Shown here one piece after another: positions 21,419 to 31,475 of a DNA stretch of 64,000 nt. A model generated the notes under the pieces. That model was not told the DNA's origin. It saw only the letters and a list, made by a program, of their open reading frames with translations, and did not search any database. This DNA comes from Pictodentalium vernedei (lineage: Eukaryota; Mollusca; Scaphopoda; Dentaliida; Dentaliidae): the NCBI GenBank assembly GCA_031216915.1, contig CM062290.1, forward strand, positions 256,849,597 through 256,913,596, read 5' to 3'. The position numbers were made by a program, and so were the translations under genes. Every line of letters starts with the position of its first letter. Position 1 is the first letter of the stretch.

Positions 21419-22526
21419 TTGAGGTACCTTATGCGAAGACTGACACGTGACGAACATTTACGTGCCGTTGGCATGTTGGAAGCTGGCAACAGAAAAACTG
21501 CAGTGGCTCAAATTCTCAACGTTACTCAATCGGTGATTAGCAGGTTGTGGTCACTTTACCCTCAGACAGACAATGTTGATGACAGATGTCGGTCAGGTCG
21601 TCCAAGGGCGACAACTGCTAACCAGGTTCGTTTCATCCGAACCACAGCATTACGTAACCGCCTTCAAAGTGCCTCAGAATTTGAACAGCTTTTGCACCTA
21701 GCGACAGATGTGCAAGTCAGTGGTCAGACTATCCGAAATCGCCTACACAGCTGGAATTTGTACGCTCGACGACCTCGAATAATTCCACGTTTGACTGAAC
21801 GTCACATCGCAGCAAGGCGTAATTGGTGGAGCACGACAGCGCTGGGACAATCGTCGGAGGAGCAACGTCATGTTTTCCGACGAATCGAGGTTCACTCTCG
21901 ACTTCCACGACAGACGAAACAGAGTGTGGCGGCGGTGGAACGAACGATACCATGACGTAACCGTTAGGCAGTACGATCGTTTTGGTGGTGGATCGGTTAT
22001 GATGTGGGGAGGCATAACCATGACAATCAGAACAGCATTACATGTCATCCAAGGGCGTGTCATAGGGCAGTACTACCGTGACAACATGTTAGCTGCTCAT
22101 GTGATGCCATTTGCGCGACGTCACGGCCGTCGATTCATTTTCCAAGATGACAATGCAAGAGCACACAGGACCCTTGTTGCTACAGAGTTCCACCGGGAGC
22201 AGAATATCACTACACTGCCTTGGCCAGCACTAAGTCCAGACATTTCACCAATCGAGCACGTCTGGGATATGCTTGGCAGGCGCCTACGACAACGCCAACA
22301 GCCCCCTACCAATGTCCAGGAACTCGCCGCAGCACTGCAGGAAGAATGGAATAACATCAGTCAAGCTGATATTGGACGTTTGGTGAGGAGTAAGCCACGT
22401 CCGATCCGCGCAAAAAATAGAAGGGGGGGGGGGGTGCTACCACAAAGGGACACGAATAAACAATCAGAGAATTCACGCGTTTTCAAAATAGAGTACAGCA
22501 ATATTCAGGGTGTTCATAGAAAATGA
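21419..22526 (+). pseudogene. Tc1/mariner (DD34E) transposase with one frameshift
   Basis: Two overlapping frames (21419-21955 and 21870-22526) make one transposase. Frame 1: MRRLTRDEHLRAVGMLEAGN..., two helix-turn-helix motifs (AVAQILNVTQSVISRLW; SGQTIRNRLHSW) and the SGRPRATT linker. Frame 2: MFSDESRFTLDF (D1, codon at 21879), FQDDNARAH (D2) and SPDISPIEHVWD (E). Thirty-four residues lie between D2 and E, so the triad is DD34E as in Tc1. A single-nucleotide indel near 21832-21836 shifts the frame. The C terminus reads into a G-run (22424-22433). Length (about 340 residues) is normal for the family. It is better preserved than the relic at 19.5-20.5 kb, so the two are separate insertions. 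Clear terminal repeats were not found. Confidence 0.93.
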
Positions 22527-22539
22527 AACAAAGGGCGGT

Positions 22540-23115
22540 CTTTAATGACATTTGGAAGCTGGGAAAAGAAGCAGACAGGGGCACTTCGAGGAGAATTTGT
22601 AATCAAAGTTTGAAAATGTATCAATCGGAGATAACGTTCAGGATTTGGCGAACTCAATAGTGAGAAGTCTAAAAGATGCTGGGAGGGAAAGCACAGGGAG
22701 AATTAGAGTGATCACAAATGAACTAGGATATAAAATAAATAATGAGCTCAAACACGTAATAAAAGAGAGAAAGAATAAATGTACTGCATTTAGAAGGTGT
22801 AGAAAACTCAAGGGAGTAAATGATACAGCCACGAAAAGTGCCAAAGAAGTATATGAGGAGGCAAGAACAAAGGTTAATATAATCAAGGACAAAATAGGAA
22901 AGTTGGGAATAGTTATCTCTCATTAAAGCAATAAGAAAACATGGGGCGGGCGTGGGGGGGGGGGGGGAGGTCAAGTTCCAAAATATTCTGAAAATGGATA
23001 AATATAACTAACAAAGGCAATACCACACACAGCATTAATGTGGATGAGAAAAGTACTGATGACCGGGACAGAAATGCAGTAGAAATTATCAAGCATTGGG
23101 AGAGGGTATTACAAG
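22540..23115 (+). pseudogene. LINE ORF2 linker fragment, plus strand
   Basis: Frame 22645-22926 is a basic helical segment (NNELKHVIKERKNKCTAF...KSAKEVYEEARTKVNIIKDKI). Shifted frames continue as FWKWINITNKG and then DRDRNAVEIIKHWERVL. This is the pattern of the segment between endonuclease and RT in LINE ORF2 (basic helix, W-x-x-I-N, then N-A-E-x-x-x-x-W). It stops abruptly at about 23115, where the strand of LINE sequence switches. Confidence 0.6.
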
Positions 23116-23990
23116 TATGACCTTGTTTTTGTTTTCATTCCGTTCAAGTTGCCATTTATGTCTGTACTTTCCTATCACGGTTAACAGTTTTTGTAGTCCT
23201 CTTCACTCTCGGCTCTCGGCTAATAAAAACATGTCTTCGGCAAACAGTAGTCCTGAGATTTTTGACTTTGACCCCCCCCCCCCCCCCCCCCCCATTCCTT
23301 CTGTGTTGCGACCACTCCTTTCCTAAATATTTTATGTACACTACAAACAGAATCGATGACAAGATGCCCCCTGCTTAACGTCTATCTCCATCGGGACCAT
23401 TTTTGGTGTGATGTTTCCCAGGGTGAGTACACTTTGCCTATCTTTATACAGTTCTCTCATGATTCCAACAAAACCTTCGAATCCAGGACCTTCAAGTTTC
23501 TGCCCCATTCCCTCCCTCCAAACTGTGCCGTTGTTTTTTTTTCACATCAAGGAAAACCATAAACATCTTTCTCTTATTGACTTTTGTTGATTCTATTAGT
23601 TAGTCCCTCTTTCCGGAACCCATTCTGGATATCCCCCAGGAATCCTCTTTCTTCGACAATTGACACAAGCCTTCTATAGAAAACCTTGCAGAATACCTTC
23701 CCAATATTGCTGACAACAGACATCCCCCTGTAAATACCCCTCTCACGGTTTTTTGTGTATGAATGTTACCCTGCTTTCCTTCCATTCTGTCAGGACCTCT
23801 TGCTTTGTGATTGTATATCCCGTCTGAAAGCACAGTGATGGACAGAGTGCGCACCAAGCAGACCTAGTAACTACATGTATTTGGGCAGCTTTTAGCGGGA
23901 CTGTTCTAATTCTGAGAACACAAATAACGTATGCATGCAAAACTTTTTTTCAAGTTATTTAATGTCGAATGTGTCTCTATACTTTCTAAC
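23116..23990 (-). pseudogene. LINE reverse-transcriptase fragment, minus strand
   Basis: Minus-strand reading, in three frames: EVLTEWKESRVTFIHK (RT block 1), then GRYSARFSIEGL, KMFMVFLDVKK (RT A block), GFVGIMRELYKD, a block corresponding to R-Q-G-C-x-L-S-P, then KISGLLFAEDMFLLAES (the F-A-D-D block, with the first catalytic D changed to E) and LQKLLTVIGKY. A C-run at 23272-23293 interrupts the part before the FADD block. It is clearly an RT of the group with LLFADDMVLLAE-type sequences, different in style from the 27-kb LINE. It is inactive. Confidence 0.8.
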
Positions 23991-23991
23991 T

Positions 23992-24190
23992 CCCTTACCT
24001 AACACCAGAAACTCGACCCGAAGTCGACACTTGTAAAATGAAAAAAACGAAAAACAATCCTGATAGACAAAATATTTTCATTTTTTTTACCTAAAACATA
24101 GCATATGACCCACAAATCGGAATGAGACTGGTAAGCTCATTGGAAAGAAGAGCAATAAGCTGCGTTTTGGAGGCAACAATTAAAAATAAT
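23992..24190. mobile_element. Degenerate family A MITE (copy A12)
   Basis: Starts CCCTTACCTAACACC, keeps GTCGACACTTGTAAAATG and a decayed palindrome (CATATGACCC...AATGAGACTGG...GCTCATTGGAAAG). No right end could be found. Confidence 0.6.
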
Positions 24191-25054
24191 TATTGATAAA
24201 AATATATAAATACAATTTATGACAAGATCGTCACCAAAGGGCAAACCGAGATATACGTTTCCAAGCTTTCGAGCAAATTGCAGAAACGTTTTCTCCAGGA
24301 CTCATAGTTGTAAGGTGTGACTTCCAACTTCATTTACTGAGGTAGATGACAGCTGGACGGGATGGGTGGGGGTAATGTCATGGGATTTACGAGAGAGTTG
24401 GCTCATTGTTAAGGTTAACTAAGCATTGTGTAGTCCAACTGTCCGATCAAAATCAGATTAAGATACCTCTGTGCGCGCAAGTTAATTTTTCTCGGGGATT
24501 CGGAAAAAAACCTTGCTTGAACAACCTTGGAGCGTTTGGAGCTGGGGGAAACCCGAGGCCTAACCTACTTAGCCTTCTGGATCACCCGCCACTGTTTCTG
24601 ATATCATTAGTAATAAGATTAGCTATTCTGTTCGGATCATCTGCAATACAGTAGTGGGGGTATTTTCCGCAAAGAGTAGAATATTACAGAAAATATGGCC
24701 CACAATGCCATTTATATATGGACAAGGAACAAGAGAAGTCCCAGTGTAGATCGCTTTATAAATGTTTTGAATAGTAGAAGTAGTTTCGTTCCTTTTCTCT
24801 GGTTATTTCTCCCAAGCCAGAGTGGTATGTGAGTTTAGCAAGACGATTGTGGCATTTACGCCGACTAATAAGGACGCCTGGTAGCACTGCATGTGCATCT
24901 TGCAAAGGCTGGTGTGGAATACATGACATTATCATTATTTTATTGTCGAAAAATTTAAAAAAGTACCTTTTCCATCTCATCAGCATTGTTAGTAGGTGCG
25001 TTGAGTTGATGTGTTTTGTTCTCTGTTTGCATTCGCTGGTTTGTCATAAAACTT
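24191..25054. other. Unassigned stretch
   Basis: Nothing was recognised. Short frames on both strands lack motifs. Confidence 0.4.
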
Positions 25055-25285
25055 ATTCACCCTCAACCGCATCCGAATAGCAGACGACACTAATCGTCGC
25101 ATGAGTGCTAGAATGTTCTATGTCCCATAGGGGACAGAGAACATTCTAGCACGCGGGCGACTTCTTGCCAAAAATTCTTGAATACCTTAAAAAATTCACC
25201 CCTTGCCTCAAAATCATAAGTTGTGACCACTCGTTGAAACGAGCTCGACAAGCTCGTTCCAGCGAAAGGCCATAAGCTATTAGTC
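25055..25285. mobile_element. Family A MITE carrying a nested H5 hairpin (copy A13)
   Basis: The left part (ACCCTCAACC...GCAGACGACAC) is cut at about 25091 by a hairpin (GCTAGAATGTTCTATGTCCC-ATAG-GGGACAGAGAACATTCTAGC, about 25107-25150). The family A text then resumes (TTGCCAAAAATTCTTGAATA) and runs into the palindrome half site GAAACGAGCTCGACAAGCTCG. The family A element is therefore older than the hairpin insertion. Confidence 0.75.
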
Positions 25286-26019
25286 TAGCGGCCAATTTCC
25301 CCAAATAGCCTAAATAACATGTTCGTTGCGCCCCCTCCTAGAAAATAGCTATTGGTGTCATATTAAAGTATTTTTCATCCGCAATAATAAAATAGGTGTT
25401 GTTTCTGAGGATACGTGGGCATTTTTTTGTAAAATCGGTCAGAATATGCCTACCCACCGTAAATACTTAAAAAAACAATATAAGATAATATTGAAACTGT
25501 ATGAGTCTATTTCTTCCAGTATACATAATTTACTTATTATTTTTGAAGCAAACATGTTTAACTTGTTTGATGCCTATTGTAAATACAAAAAAGAATCCTC
25601 AATAAATTGGAGAAGTAGTTTAAAAAATAATTTCTTTATGCCAGACTCTATTGAATTTTTCATCCAATCGAATCATGGCTGTCTTACAGCAGATTTGACT
25701 TGATTTCATGAAAAATTCTAGAAACAACTCAGCAGGTTGAGAGTTAACCCGACTTGTTATGTATTTTATGACATTTGAGTTCAGGCCGAGCAGTGGTAAT
25801 TGCTGATGTCTGGGTTGAAAGATCGCCGTCATCCTGTTTTTTAACGTAGTATGGGTTAAAAGTAAATATAAAAACAAGTAAAGAGAGTAGTCTTTCTGTA
25901 CAAAAAGATGTTTATATAAATATAAATTGTATTGTTGGGATAAAATCTGGACCCGTCGTTGATAAGGTATGTCCTGATCTTAATTGACTGACTAAAGGCA
26001 CACAGGGATGATCATGTGT
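25286..26019. other. Unassigned AT-rich stretch with a 125-codon frame
   Basis: The frame at 25326-25703 encodes a lysine- and isoleucine-rich peptide that I do not recognise, with no signal peptide or motif. Base composition explains it as well as selection would. Confidence 0.35.
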
Positions 26020-26345
26020 AGCAACCGATACCTGTACCGGTACCGGTACCGCCGGTTCCCTCACTCTCCAACCGGCACCGGTACTAAGGCTTTTGTCCCG
26101 CCGGTACCAGGACAAAATTATTTTATGGGGCAATTTCTAACTGAACGAAGGTAAACGGGCTAATAATTCGTCCCCTGGGTTTCAATGAGTTCTATGTGCC
26201 TACTTTCAGCTTATTTCTGAATGAACATATCAAAACACCCTAAAGGGGCATGTTCTGTCTGCACCACCAGCTCGATAAGGCCGATCATTTTAACTTTCCA
26301 AACGTGGCATCAAAGACAATGAACGCACCGTCATCGGCTACTTCA
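26020..26345. repeat. Dispersed repeat, inverted relative to 50.63-50.93 kb
   Basis: Contains GGTACC-rich text (26036-26056), the GTCCCGCCGGTACCAGGACA block, half of the H5 hairpin (GTTCTATGTGCC) and a CATGTTCTGTCTGCACCACC block. The same blocks occur in reverse order and orientation at 50630-50930. Confidence 0.85.
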
Positions 26346-26930
26346 AAGGGATTCCGGCAGTGGTGTGCCGAGAAACATGGCTGAGGATTTCATTGAATGA
26401 GCTAAAGAGCAATGAGAGTAATTGTTCCATGAGCAAATGCTCTTGCGACTCGAACCTCAACACCCAGCAAATGACGATGCTGGCATCTATTCGTGGGAAC
26501 GCGGTGAACATAGTTATGCGGGCAGATATAGTCCATGAGCCAGACCTATAAATTTCATCGATTGGTACCACCTGGGGGGACAAAGGGACACTACGTTTTT
26601 CTGAAATACCTATGTCTGTAGTTCCAGAAAAACTTTGAAGTCAGGCTGGGATCCACAGCTAAAGTGCAAAAAATCGCTATAGATTATGGGTACCCTTGTC
26701 AAGAATTGTGCCAGAAAAAAATGGGGTGGGGCAAATTAAAACGTCTATAACTCAGCAACCCGAGGGGATATGTTGACATGTGACCACTCATTTTGTTCCT
26801 TACAAAAAGGCTTATTAAATAAAATTAGACGTGTTGTAGCCCCCGACGTAGGTCATTGGAGGTCAAAGGTCAAATGTCAAAATAATAGAAATTTTCTAAA
26901 ATTAAGGTGTAAGTATTATTAGATGAGAAG
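26346..26930 (-). repeat. Copy of the 3' flank of the CXC/PIN element
   Basis: On the minus strand this region aligns with 38870-39240: GGTCAAAGGTCAAA-type text, CCAGCTGTGG-like text, the CTTTGTCCCCCCAGGTGGTACC block and GGTCTGG-x-TCATGGACTA. The copy is inverted relative to the plus-strand gene. Minus-strand frame 26338-26583 holds the word RIDASIV, which is also read at 39.3-39.4 kb. Confidence 0.75.
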
Positions 26931-26968
26931 GTGATAACAAAATGGGTATTTCTCTTAAGAAAGTAGTA

Positions 26969-26993
26969 ATGAAATGAAATGAAATGAAATGAA
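26969..26993 (-). repeat. LINE 3' tail, (CATTT)n
   Basis: Plus-strand AAT-GAAAT-GAAAT-GAAAT-GAAAT-GAA. Lies directly after an AATAAA-like signal of the LINE. Confidence 0.9.
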
Positions 26994-27585
26994 GTTTATT
27001 CAACAAAATACCAAATTTACAAGTTAGTTTGTACAAAGAGTTTTGCATAAATAGAATACAATGGTAAATTGTTGGGAGACAACATAGCCACATTGGCTGT
27101 CTTCCTGTTGCCCCCAGGAAGTGAAAAAGACTACACAGAAATCACTACACAGAAATGGAGTAGACTGGATATTATTGTTCATAGGTACCACTGCCTATGG
27201 TCCAACTAATGAATGAATGGGGAGAGTAAGGAAGACCTCGAAAACGCGCAAGTGCAATTTGACGGTAGACTACACATTTGAATCAATAAGATTAAGCGTA
27301 AGATGATGGGTCAAGACATGATTGGGGATTAGTTCGAGGTCTGGTTGGATGAGATAACTGGAGAAGTCATCGGCATGGGCTGACAATTGCGTCATAAGAA
27401 TGTGGATGTTTTCGTCTTGACAGAGAAGCCTCGAGCAGTCAGCGCCTTAAGTAGGAGTGTTTACAATATGGCTCGTTTTTAAGTAGGAGGTGGGAATATT
27501 ACTCTCGCTCTTTCTTTCTCTGTCTCTCATATTCATATTCATATGAATGAAGGGTCCCACAATAAACTGTGGCGACGTACGTGTA

Positions 27586-28179
27586 TCAATGAGGATTATG
27601 CCTACAGTCTGGGCACATATGAAACGAACAGTTAACATGTGAGGAGTAGCTTGCTAAGCATTCGTTAGTAAGTTGTTTCTTGAAAACATGTCTGGAGGGT
27701 AGGGCCCGTAGGTTGGCGTCAATTCCATTCCAAATCTTTGGGAAGCTATGTTTTGGCAGTTTAGCAGAGAATTGGGTTCTAGCTCTCAGGGACTGTATCA
27801 TGCCAACTTGTCTTGTTTGGAGTCCAGATAAAGTGTGTGCACTAAAAAATGTTTCAAATGAGTCGGGCAACCTATCGTTTTTCCAGTCGTGCATGAATAG
27901 AGAGACATTCACTTTGTACAGATCGTTAAATTTTAGAATATTATTATTCTTGAATAGGGGATCAGTATGACTATTAAACTTTTTACAGCTAATTATTCGC
28001 ATGGCACGTTTCTGTAGAGAGTATATTTTACTGCAGGATGGACCATGCCCCCAAATTTGGATTGCATACAGTAAGTGACTATGAACTAATGTATAATACA
28101 ATAATTTCAATGACTTCTTGGGGAGAACATTTTTTACTTTATTCAGACAGTAGATTTCACTTGACATCTTGGAACACAT
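27586..28179 (-). pseudogene. LINE ORF2 C-terminal domain (shifted frame)
   Basis: A 197-residue frame that continues ORF2 after a frameshift at about 28150-28190. It contains VLPKKSLKLLYYTLVHSHLL and YAIQIWG, the typical post-thumb block of Jockey/CR1/L2-group polymerases, then LQKRAMRIIS, and ends CSFHMCPDCRHNPH with a C-x2-C pair. One or two indels separate it from the main frame, so this copy is inactive unless they are sequencing errors. Confidence 0.88.
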
Positions 28180-30722
28180 ACTGTGGATATGTGGTGCTTA
28201 AAATTGAGGTTTTCGTCAAGGTACACGCCTAAGAACTTAGCGACTTTTTCTTGTTGGGAGTTACCTATGGGTGAAAGCTTGGTATTGTTAAGAAAAATAT
28301 TTAGTAGGTCGGATTTGTTCGGACTGTTCGGTGGGTGTAGCATAATATATTTACATTTACTGGCGTTCACTTGAAGTTTGTTGCAACAGCACCAGTCGAA
28401 TATTTTTTTCAGCTCTGTATTAACTGAAGTCTCCAGGGTATTCAGGTCGTGTCCAGCTGTAAATGGGGTTGTGTCGTCGGCAAATGATAACAGGTTAAGG
28501 ACAGTGGAGTATCTCATATCATTCACGTAAATTAAGAAGAGGATGGGCCCCAACACAGACCCCTGGGGAACCCCGCAAGTAACATATCGGTTTGGGGATC
28601 GATTCGAGTTATACTCAACATACTGTTCTCTGCCTGTTAAGTAACTTTTGAACCAAAGCTTACTAATCCCTCTTATTCCGTAGAATTCCATTTTGCTAAG
28701 TAAAATTTCGTGACTAATGGAGTCAAATGCCTTAGACAAATCAAGGAAGACGGCTAGAGTAGAGTCTTTTGTAGGCTTGTCGTTGCATTCAGCGACATAT
28801 TGCAAAAGGTGCATGATGGGATGAAGAGTGGAATGGTTTTTGCGAAAACCGTACTGATGTTCGTACAGTATATGAAAATCACTGAGAAAATTAGAGAGTC
28901 TCCGGTTCATTATTTTCTCCAGAAGTTTCGAAGAAGCCGGTAACAAACTAATTGGTCTGTAGTTACCAAGCTCCCTGGAATTACCCCCTTTGAAAATTGG
29001 TATCACCTTTGCTATTTTCATTTTATCGGGGACTTTACCTTGTATAAATGACTGATTGAATATATAGACCAGGGGTTTCGCGATCTCACAAATTGCCTCT
29101 TTCATTATTTTTGTAGATAGATTGAAAGCATCGGTACTCGCTTTCCCTTTCAGTTGTCCGGCTGTCAGTATGATTTCTTGCTCGTTTGTTGGAGTAATAA
29201 AAAAGGAATCCGGGTAATTTCCACTCATGAAGTCACCGAAGTTGTTATCGGAGGTGGAGACGTTATCGTTAATAAGCAGACCAATTTCTGAGAAGTAATC
29301 ATTAAAACTGGACGCGATTTTATCGGGGTCAGATATTTCAACATTATTATGAGATATGCTAGGTGGGAGTGTCGCCGTTGATTTTGATTTGTTGATTAAG
29401 GTACGAAGTATTTGCCATGTTTTTTTAGAATCGTGTCTATTTGTTTCTATAACGTCATTGTAGTATGTAGCCTTACTTCGTCTCTTTAATTGATTAAAAA
29501 TCGAGGAGTACGTTTTATATTTGTTGATGTTAGTTTCCGTGGGTTTTCTCAGTTTGACTAGGTAGAGTTTATTTTTAGTTAGAGAGGACTGTAACAGACC
29601 CGATGTCATCCAGGGCTTACGTTTTATGAGCTTTTTGGGTAAATTCAAGCTTCTCGGGGGAAATGCCGATTCGAATATGTCAAGGTAGATATCCAAAAAT
29701 GTTTCATATGCTGCATTAGCACACGTACAGTTATACACTGAGTCAAAGCTAGTGTTTTGAAGCAAATTTTTGAATAATTCAATATTTTCTCTCTTAAATG
29801 ATCTTCTTAGTTGGGGTATTGGCTTGTCGGGCTCGTTATCACCTTCCTGTATATAAAATGTGGCGAAGTGATCTGAAATATCAGTGATTAATATTCCCGC
29901 ACTGTAGCTAGCTGATACATTATTGGAATAAATATGGTCAATTAAGGTCGCTGAATGCTCAGTTATTCTGGTTGGTTTTGTTATTACTGGCATGAATCCG
30001 TCACTAAACATACTATCTATGAATGCGTTAGTTTTGCCGTGATTATCAAAATTCAGCAAATCTATGTTAAAATCTCCTAGTAAGAAAGTCCTGCTGTGCT
30101 CGGAGTTGATCTTGGTGAGAATGTTGCTTATGGAAGAGGCAAACACATCAATATCAGCTAGAGGTGCAGTGTTTGGCCTGTATATGCATCCAACAACGTA
30201 CGAGTTTTTGCGCCCTGGATTGATTTCTACGAAAATAGTTTCAATGACATTCGGAATGAAGATCGCCAGATCGGGTCTCAGTCTGAACGAAACATTCTCA
30301 GAAATAAAAAGACCCACGCCTCCTCTGCTGTCGTTTGGACTAGGGCGGGTCTTGTAAACAATTGGGTGGTAGCCATCAATTTTGTAATTGAGATGCTCGT
30401 GGAGTTTGAAGATTTCTGTTAGACCAATTACGTTGAACATATTCTCCCCCTGCTGGATATCACAGAGGAAGTTGGTGAAAGAGTCCCAGTTAGCACTAAG
30501 GCTTCTACAGTTTAGACTAAGAAGGGTTACATTTTTATCCTGTCTGTGGAAATTTTGTCGGAAGTTGGAAGGGGAAAAATAATTGCATGAATGACCATGG
30601 ATGGTGAAAGGGGACTCTGAATGATCGTCCTGCAAAAGACTCATCGAGTGATTATACTTAGATGCAAGATTGTATCGGTCGTCACTCTGTATCTCATCCA
30701 ACGATATCTTATCATTCGCCAT
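28143..30722 (-). CDS. LINE ORF2: endonuclease-reverse transcriptase (859 residues)
   Basis: Residues about 65-300 are an APE-type endonuclease: LLSLNCRSL (67-75), LTEI (101-104, catalytic E), LGDFNIDLLN (215-224), SDHFATFY (283-290, catalytic D-H). Residues 565-830 are the reverse transcriptase: AKVIPIFKGG (571-580), NYRPISLLPASSKLLEKI (587-604), FLDLSKAFDSI (659-669), CGVPQGSVLGPILFLIYVND (716-735), and the catalytic SFADDT (746-751). It would nick the target and prime cDNA from the element's own RNA. The frame is open from the first ATG at 30722 to a stop at 28143, just where the C-terminal domain goes on in another frame. Clade: by motif style in the CR1/L2/Crack part of the Jockey group. 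I could not separate these without alignment. Confidence 0.92.
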   Translation of the reverse strand: MANDKISLDEIQSDDRYNLASKYNHSMSLLQDDHSESPFTIHGHSCNYFSPSNFRQNFHRQDKNVTLLSLNCRSLSANWDSFTNFLCDIQQGENMFNVIGLTEIFKLHEHLNYKIDGYHPIVYKTRPSPNDSRGGVGLFISENVSFRLRPDLAIFIPNVIETIFVEINPGRKNSYVVGCIYRPNTAPLADIDVFASSISNILTKINSEHSRTFLLGDFNIDLLNFDNHGKTNAFIDSMFSDGFMPVITKPTRITEHSATLIDHIYSNNVSASYSAGILITDISDHFATFYIQEGDNEPDKPIPQLRRSFKRENIELFKNLLQNTSFDSVYNCTCANAAYETFLDIYLDIFESAFPPRSLNLPKKLIKRKPWMTSGLLQSSLTKNKLYLVKLRKPTETNINKYKTYSSIFNQLKRRSKATYYNDVIETNRHDSKKTWQILRTLINKSKSTATLPPSISHNNVEISDPDKIASSFNDYFSEIGLLINDNVSTSDNNFGDFMSGNYPDSFFITPTNEQEIILTAGQLKGKASTDAFNLSTKIMKEAICEIAKPLVYIFNQSFIQGKVPDKMKIAKVIPIFKGGNSRELGNYRPISLLPASSKLLEKIMNRRLSNFLSDFHILYEHQYGFRKNHSTLHPIMHLLQYVAECNDKPTKDSTLAVFLDLSKAFDSISHEILLSKMEFYGIRGISKLWFKSYLTGREQYVEYNSNRSPNRYVTCGVPQGSVLGPILFLIYVNDMRYSTVLNLLSFADDTTPFTAGHDLNTLETSVNTELKKIFDWCCCNKLQVNASKCKYIMLHPPNSPNKSDLLNIFLNNTKLSPIGNSQQEKVAKFLGVYLDENLNFKHHISTVCVPRCQVKSTV

Positions 30723-31027
30723 GAGTGCGCTTCAAGTAAACTAGAAAGATGTGGACCATAAGCAGTGGTAGGATAACAGCTGTAAAAGTTGTGTAGTTAA
30801 AATTTGAATAAAGCATATTTGGTGTAAACATATTCAGCTTGTGACAGCTGAGCATAGGTTATTTATAAATTATAAATATTTACACGTGCGTCGTGGTGGA
30901 GAACTGTATTACAAAGGTGTCTCATATATACATAGAGTCCACGGGGTTAATAACGGGGTGTATGGGCTTGTCGGCTTGACCTTTTGCAAGGGGATAACAC
31001 ATGACCAGTGTTGATAAGCATACACAG
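30723..31027. other. Upstream region of the LINE, no feature
   Basis: Probably 5' UTR of the LINE and flanking DNA. No ORF1 and no boundary was recognised. Confidence 0.35.
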
Positions 31028-31475
31028 TTATTCAAGGCGAGATATGGTTTGTGTGTACATCAAATGTTCTTTTCTGAACGCTATCAACACATTCAGGGAA
31101 CAGTCAGGTCGAAATGAGTTTCTGAAGCAACAAATACTGGATGATGAATTAATTTTTGTTGATAAACGTTCATAGTTATTCGAGGCGAGATGAGGTTTGT
31201 GTGCACATCGACCTGATTGTTCCTTGAATGTGTTGATAGCGTTCCTTTTCTGAACGCTATCAACACATTCAAGGAACAATCAGGTCGAAATGAGTTTCTG
31301 AAGAAACAAATATTGGATGATGAATTTATTTTTGTTGATAAACAAACCTAGTTATTCCAGGCGAGATGAGGTTTGTGTGCACATCAAATGTTCTTTTCTG
31401 AACGCTATCAACACATTCAGGGAACAATCAGGTCGAAATGAGTTTCTGAAGAAACAAATAGTGGATGATGGATCA
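31028..31475. repeat. Tandem repeat (148-176 bp unit, three copies)
   Basis: Units start at 31028, 31176 and 31352 (TTATTC-x-AGGCGAGAT). Each holds GGTTTGTGTG-ACATC, a GAACGCTATCAACACATTCA block and a TTTCTGAAGAAACAAAT block. Only the middle unit carries the extra arm that makes a perfect palindrome. Confidence 0.9.
31209..31287. repeat. Palindrome within the middle tandem unit
   Basis: Perfect 35-nt arms (31209-31243, 31253-31287) around CCTTTTCTG. The left arm is the inverted copy of a block present once in the other two units, so the palindrome arose by an inverted duplication inside the array. Confidence 0.9.

Larger units (their letters stand above)
26969..30722 (-). mobile_element. Near-complete LINE of the CR1/L2/Jockey group
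   Basis: A minus-strand non-LTR retrotransposon. ORF2 starts at 30722. The C terminus is in another frame (28179-27586), followed by a 3' UTR of about 0.6 kb. The 3' end has TTGAATAAAC just before a tail of about five CATTT units (plus-strand GAAAT repeats at 26969-26993). Microsatellite tails instead of poly(A) are usual in this group. The 5' end was not located. There is no ORF1 directly upstream in the minus direction. The decayed element at 2.67-5.87 kb belongs to the same family. Confidence 0.92.

Noticed and set aside
22540..23990. Twin-priming inversion of one LINE
   Set aside because: Twin priming inverts the 5' part; here the two pieces face each other with the wrong order for either element strand.
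25326..25703. 125-codon lysine-rich frame
   Set aside because: Composition-driven; no domain recognised. Kept only as an unassigned note.
30064..30582. Plus-strand frames opposite the LINE ORF2
   Set aside because: Shadows of the minus-strand endonuclease-RT frame; no independent motifs.
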